Below, piece after piece: positions 61,202-64,000 of a stretch of 64,000 nt of DNA (position 1 is the first letter of the stretch; each line of letters begins with the position of its first letter). Source of the DNA: Cryobacterium algoricola (GTDB lineage Bacteria > Actinomycetota > Actinomycetes > Actinomycetales > Microbacteriaceae); assembly GCF_004402485.1 (NCBI RefSeq), contig NZ_SOFG01000007.1, positions 51,682 through 115,681 on the forward strand. Reading direction: 5' to 3'. The notes below the pieces were generated by a model that saw only the letters and a program-made list of their open reading frames with translations, had not been told where the DNA came from and made no database searches. The translations under genes were made by a program, and so were the position numbers.

Positions 61202-62470
61202 TCAGGAGGCGACGCGGGCGGCGATGTCCGTGCGGAACTGCGCACCCTCGAGGGTGATCTCGGCGAGGGCGGCGTACGCGCGGCTGCGGGCCTCGGCGAA
61301 GCCGTCGCCGAGCGCGACGACACTCAGCACCCGGCCGCCGGTGGAGACGAGCGTTCCGTCGACGAGGGCCGTCGCGGCGTGCGCGATTGTGACGCCGTCC
61401 ACAGCGGATGCCGCGTCGAGGCCCACGATCGGCCGCCCGGTCACCGGGGTGTCCGGGTAGTTCTCGCTCGCCAGCACGACGGTCACGCAGGACTCCCCGG
61501 AGAACACCGGTCGCGCGAGCCCGCCGAGCCCGCCGGTGGACGCCGCGAGCAGCAGCCCAGAGAGCGGGGTCACCAGCCGGGGCAGCACGACCTGGGTCTC
61601 GGGGTCACCGAAACGCGCGTTGAACTCGATGACCCGGATGCCGGCATCCGTCAGAATGAGGCCGCAGTAGAGCAGCCCGATGAAGGGGGTGTCCTCGGCG
61701 GCGAGGCGGCGGACGGTGGGGAGGGCGATCGTGTCGAGGACCTCGTCGACGAAGGCCTGCTCGCTGCCGAAGCCGGCGTCGAGCCAGGGCAGCGGCGAGT
61801 ATGCGCCCATGCCGCCGGTGTTCGGGCCGAGGTCGCCGTCGGCGAGGCGCTTGTAGTCCTGCGCGGGGGAGAGCGGCAGCACGGTGTGGCCGTCGCTCAG
61901 GAAGAACAGGGAGACCTCCTGGCCGGCGAGGAACTCCTCGATGAGCACGCCGCCGTGCTGCAGCCAGTGCTCGGCGTGGGCGAGGGCGGCGGCGCGGTCC
62001 TCGGTGACGAGCACGCCCTTGCCCGCCGCGAGCCCGTCGGCCTTGACGACGTAGGGTGCCCCGAACGTGTCGAGGGCGTGGGTCGCCTCGGCGAGGGTGC
62101 CGGCGCGTTCGGCACGGCCGGTCGGCACGCCGGCCTCGTCCATGATGCGCTTGGCGAAGGTCTTGCTGCCTTCGAGGGCGGCGGCGGCGCGGCCGGGGCC
62201 GAACACCGGGATGCCCTGTGCCCGCAGCGCGTCGGCGACGCCCGCGACAAGGGGAGCCTCCGGCCCGATCACGACGAGGTCGACCCCGTGTGCGATCGCG
62301 TACTCGGTGACGGCGCCGGGCACGTTCGGGTCGAGGGCGACCACGGGCACCGCGGCGGCGATGCCGGCGTTGCCGGGCGCGGCGACGACCTCGTGGCGCG
62401 GCTCCTCGCGGAGCAGGGCGGTGATGATGGCGTGCTCGCGGGCACCGGAACCGAGGACCAGAATTCTCAC
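61202..62470 (-). CDS. purD: Phosphoribosylamine-glycine ligase
   Basis: ATP-grasp enzyme forming GAR from phosphoribosylamine and glycine. The 422-residue protein starts with ILVLGSGAREHAI, has IGPEAPLVAGVAD, the ATP-grasp segment YVVKADGLAAGKGVLV, SLFFLSDG and the metal-binding VIEFNARFGDPETQVVLPRL. The GTG at 62470 has TAGCCT (62477-62482, minus) six bases before it, suggesting a leaderless mRNA. It lies 88 bp upstream of purC on the same strand; the two are probably co-expressed. Confidence 0.96.
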   Translation of the reverse strand: MRILVLGSGAREHAIITALLREEPRHEVVAAPGNAGIAAAVPVVALDPNVPGAVTEYAIAHGVDLVVIGPEAPLVAGVADALRAQGIPVFGPGRAAAALEGSKTFAKRIMDEAGVPTGRAERAGTLAEATHALDTFGAPYVVKADGLAAGKGVLVTEDRAAALAHAEHWLQHGGVLIEEFLAGQEVSLFFLSDGHTVLPLSPAQDYKRLADGDLGPNTGGMGAYSPLPWLDAGFGSEQAFVDEVLDTIALPTVRRLAAEDTPFIGLLYCGLILTDAGIRVIEFNARFGDPETQVVLPRLVTPLSGLLLAASTGGLGGLARPVFSGESCVTVVLASENYPDTPVTGRPIVGLDAASAVDGVTIAHAATALVDGTLVSTGGRVLSVVALGDGFAEARSRAYAALAEITLEGAQFRTDIAARVAS

Positions 62471-62563
62471 CGGTTCAGGCTACCGGATGCGCCCCCGCCC
62501 CGGTCCCTGCTTGCCAGACCGTTCCCCGGCCACGGGTGGACCGCGACCTCGGGGGCTAACTCA

Positions 62564-62646
62564 GGAAGATCGGTGGCGCGCCAGGGGCATGTGCCCGAAA
62601 GTACGCGGCGGAGCAGCTCACGTGCGCTGGATCTCCTGAGTTAGCC
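62564..62646. repeat. Family C palindromic repeat, copy 4 (short form)
   Basis: Same 13-bp inverted ends as copy 2 (62564-62576 and 62634-62646), but 83 nt long with an unrelated interior. It lies in the divergent region between purD and the sterol-carrier gene. Confidence 0.83.
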
Positions 62647-62734
62647 ACCACCGGGCAGGCGAACGGGGGCCCGGCTGTCCGGTGCGGCGGCGAATCCGGG
62701 ACAGTCGGCGCATGGAACCCGGCAGAATAGGGGG

Positions 62735-63103
62735 ATGGCCAGGGCGAGGATCGACGACGGAGTGGGCCGGGCGGCGGTACGCGGCTACGCGGCCGACGTG
62801 GCGGGCGCGAGTCGGGACATCCGTGCGCTCGCCGTGCGCTACACCCTGCAGCTGCTCTCCGAGGAGGCCAACGGCAACACCCTCGAGGTGCGCGTGCCGC
62901 CGTTCGGGGCCGTGCAGTGCATCGCGGGCCCCCGGCACACCCGCGGTACCCCGCCCAACGTCGTCGAAACGGATGCCGCCACCTGGCTCGCCCTCGCGAC
63001 CGGCGAGCTCGCGTGGTCCGACGGCCTCGCGAGCGGGCGCATCCACGCGAGCGGACAGCGCGCCGACCTCACCGCGCACCTGCCGCTGCGCCTCGCCCCA
63101 TAA
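62735..63103 (+). CDS. Sterol carrier family (SCP-like) protein
   Basis: A 122-residue protein of the actinobacterial SCP_3-like group: ALAVRYTLQLLSEEANGNTLEVRVPPFGAVQCI (landmarks VRYTLQLL and VRVPPFGAVQC), then VVETDAATWLALATGELAW and GRIHASGQRADL, the conserved sterol-carrier end. It probably binds a lipid or other apolar ligand. These genes are regularly placed beside purine genes in actinobacteria; the reason is unknown. CAGAAT (62723-62728) lies six bases before the ATG. Confidence 0.83.
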   Translation: MARARIDDGVGRAAVRGYAADVAGASRDIRALAVRYTLQLLSEEANGNTLEVRVPPFGAVQCIAGPRHTRGTPPNVVETDAATWLALATGELAWSDGLASGRIHASGQRADLTAHLPLRLAP

Positions 63104-63152
63104 ACCGTTCCTCCCGCCCTCGCGCCGCCTCTCGCGTCCCGCGTTTGTCGTC

Positions 63153-63174
63153 CCGCGCGAGTGCACTCTCGCGG
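63153..63174. repeat. Remnant of a family B palindrome
   Basis: CCGCGCGAG and CTCTCGCGG (one mismatch) around a four-base centre, matching only the outer ends of family B. It sits in the convergent gap before the ribokinase gene and may be a short terminator. Confidence 0.45.
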
Positions 63175-63191
63175 TGGGTTCAGTCGAGGGG

Positions 63192-64000
63192 TCAGGCGAG
63201 GATCGCGGCGACCTCGGCGTGCGTCGGCATCGATGCCGTCGCGCCGGCCCTCGTGACCGAAACGGATGCCGCGACCGTCGCCCAGCGAATGGCGTCGATC
63301 ATGGCGTCCTCCGAAACCTCTGCGCGAGCGCGCGCGGTGCCGGGTGCCGCAGCACTCGCAAGCGCGGCGCCCGAAGCATCTGCCGTGCCTGCACCAACCG
63401 CACCAGCGTCAGCGCCTGCGGCACCTGCGGCACTTGCGGCACCTGCGTCAGTGCCTGCGCCACCGGCGGCGAGCCGGGCGACGAGCGCGCCGACGAAGGT
63501 GTCCCCTGCTCCGGTGGTGTCCACGGGGCGCACCGGCCGGGCGGGCGCGAGCCCGAGCGCGACGCCGCCCCTGGCGACGACGCAGCCCTCCTCGCCGAGA
63601 GTGACGATCGCCCAGCCCCGGCGCGCGCTGAGCGACTCGGCCGCGCGCGCGGCATCCGCTTCGCCCGTGAGCTCCTGGGCCTCGAGCCGGTTGGCCACGA
63701 TCAGGTCGACGCCCGCGAAGAACCCGGCGGGCAGCGGCACGACCGGCGCCGGCGTCAGCACCGTGAACGTGCCGGACGCCCGCGCGACCGCGAGCCCCTC
63801 GACGAGCGCGGGCACCGGCAGCTCGCACTGCAGCACGAGGAAGTCCGCCGCCGCGATCGCCGCGCGCTGCCCCGCGTCGAGCACCGTCACGGCGGCGTTC
63901 GCGCCGGAGACGACGACGATCGAGTTCTCGCCGGAGTCGAGCACGGTGATGTGCGCTGTGCCGGTCGGCCCGTCGACGGTGTCGAGACCGTCCACACGGA
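63192..64000 (-). CDS. Ribokinase-type PfkB sugar kinase (5' end outside window)
   Basis: Phosphorylates ribose (or a related sugar) at the 5-hydroxyl. The frame is open to the right edge, reading SVDGLDTVDGPTGTAHITV, so about 100 N-terminal residues are missing. Family motifs include DSGENSIVVVSGANAAV, VANRLEAQELTGE, IVTLGEEGC and PVDTTGAGDTFVGALVA with the catalytic Asp. After that motif lies an unusual insertion of about 50 Ala/Gly/Thr residues, encoded by repetitive DNA, before the terminal helix AIRWATVAASVSVTRAGA. Substrate is inferred from similarity. Confidence 0.87.
   Translation of the reverse strand, partial: RVDGLDTVDGPTGTAHITVLDSGENSIVVVSGANAAVTVLDAGQRAAIAAADFLVLQCELPVPALVEGLAVARASGTFTVLTPAPVVPLPAGFFAGVDLIVANRLEAQELTGEADAARAAESLSARRGWAIVTLGEEGCVVARGGVALGLAPARPVRPVDTTGAGDTFVGALVARLAAGGAGTDAGAASAAGAAGADAGAVGAGTADASGAALASAAAPGTARARAEVSEDAMIDAIRWATVAASVSVTRAGATASMPTHAEVAAILA

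Overview
The window is GC-rich (about 70% by eye) and densely coded. It looks like a chromosomal segment of an actinobacterium, most plausibly Microbacteriaceae: coenzyme F420 genes, a small-type PurL with separate PurS and PurQ, DUF3151 next to purA, a sterol-carrier family protein beside the pur genes, an actinobacterial LAxTG sortase signal, and many genes with a TANNNT -10 hexamer six bases before the start codon (leaderless mRNAs). Family level is an inference; genus cannot be read from the sequence.

Layout. 1-8.1 kb is a coenzyme F420 region: cofE (cut by the window edge), cofC and fgd on the plus strand, facing cofD and a three-gene ABC importer resembling the proposed F420-0 transporter, plus a membrane-anchored PTS EIIA-like protein. 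8.3-14.2 kb is a reductive-pyrimidine-catabolism operon (beta-ureidopropionase-like amidohydrolase, dihydropyrimidinase, an F420-type LLM oxidoreductase, omega-aminotransferase) with a LysR regulator facing it. 14.3-21.6 kb holds a 41-residue membrane peptide, pyrE, a long Ala-rich membrane protein, a HAD phosphatase, a DtxR-type regulator with mntH, and an rRNA/tRNA methyltransferase. 21.9-30.2 kb is one giant gene for a wall-anchored DUF11-repeat surface protein. 30.2-40.1 kb contains an eRF1-like ribosome-associated protein and two divergent YhgE/Pip membrane-protein modules, each preceded by a catalytically degenerate ABC-ATPase-like protein and sharing a palindromic operator. A lower-GC insert (35.2-36.3 kb) sits between them, and a TetR regulator closes the right module. 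40.2-64 kb is mainly purine synthesis (purA, purL, purQ, purS, purC, purD) interleaved with transport, redox and regulatory genes, ending in a truncated ribokinase gene.

Two genome-scale signals run through the window. The heptamer CGGATGC/GCATCCG occurs about 118 times by hand count, roughly eight times expectation, and is absent from the low-GC insert. Intergenic regions carry several families of long palindromic repeats (about 60-105 nt) whose arms are conserved between copies while the centres vary.

The strongest candidates for undescribed biology are the paired YhgE/pseudo-ABC system with its shared operator, the iterated heptamer, the palindrome families, and the F420-type oxidoreductase that occupies the missing first step of the pyrimidine operon.
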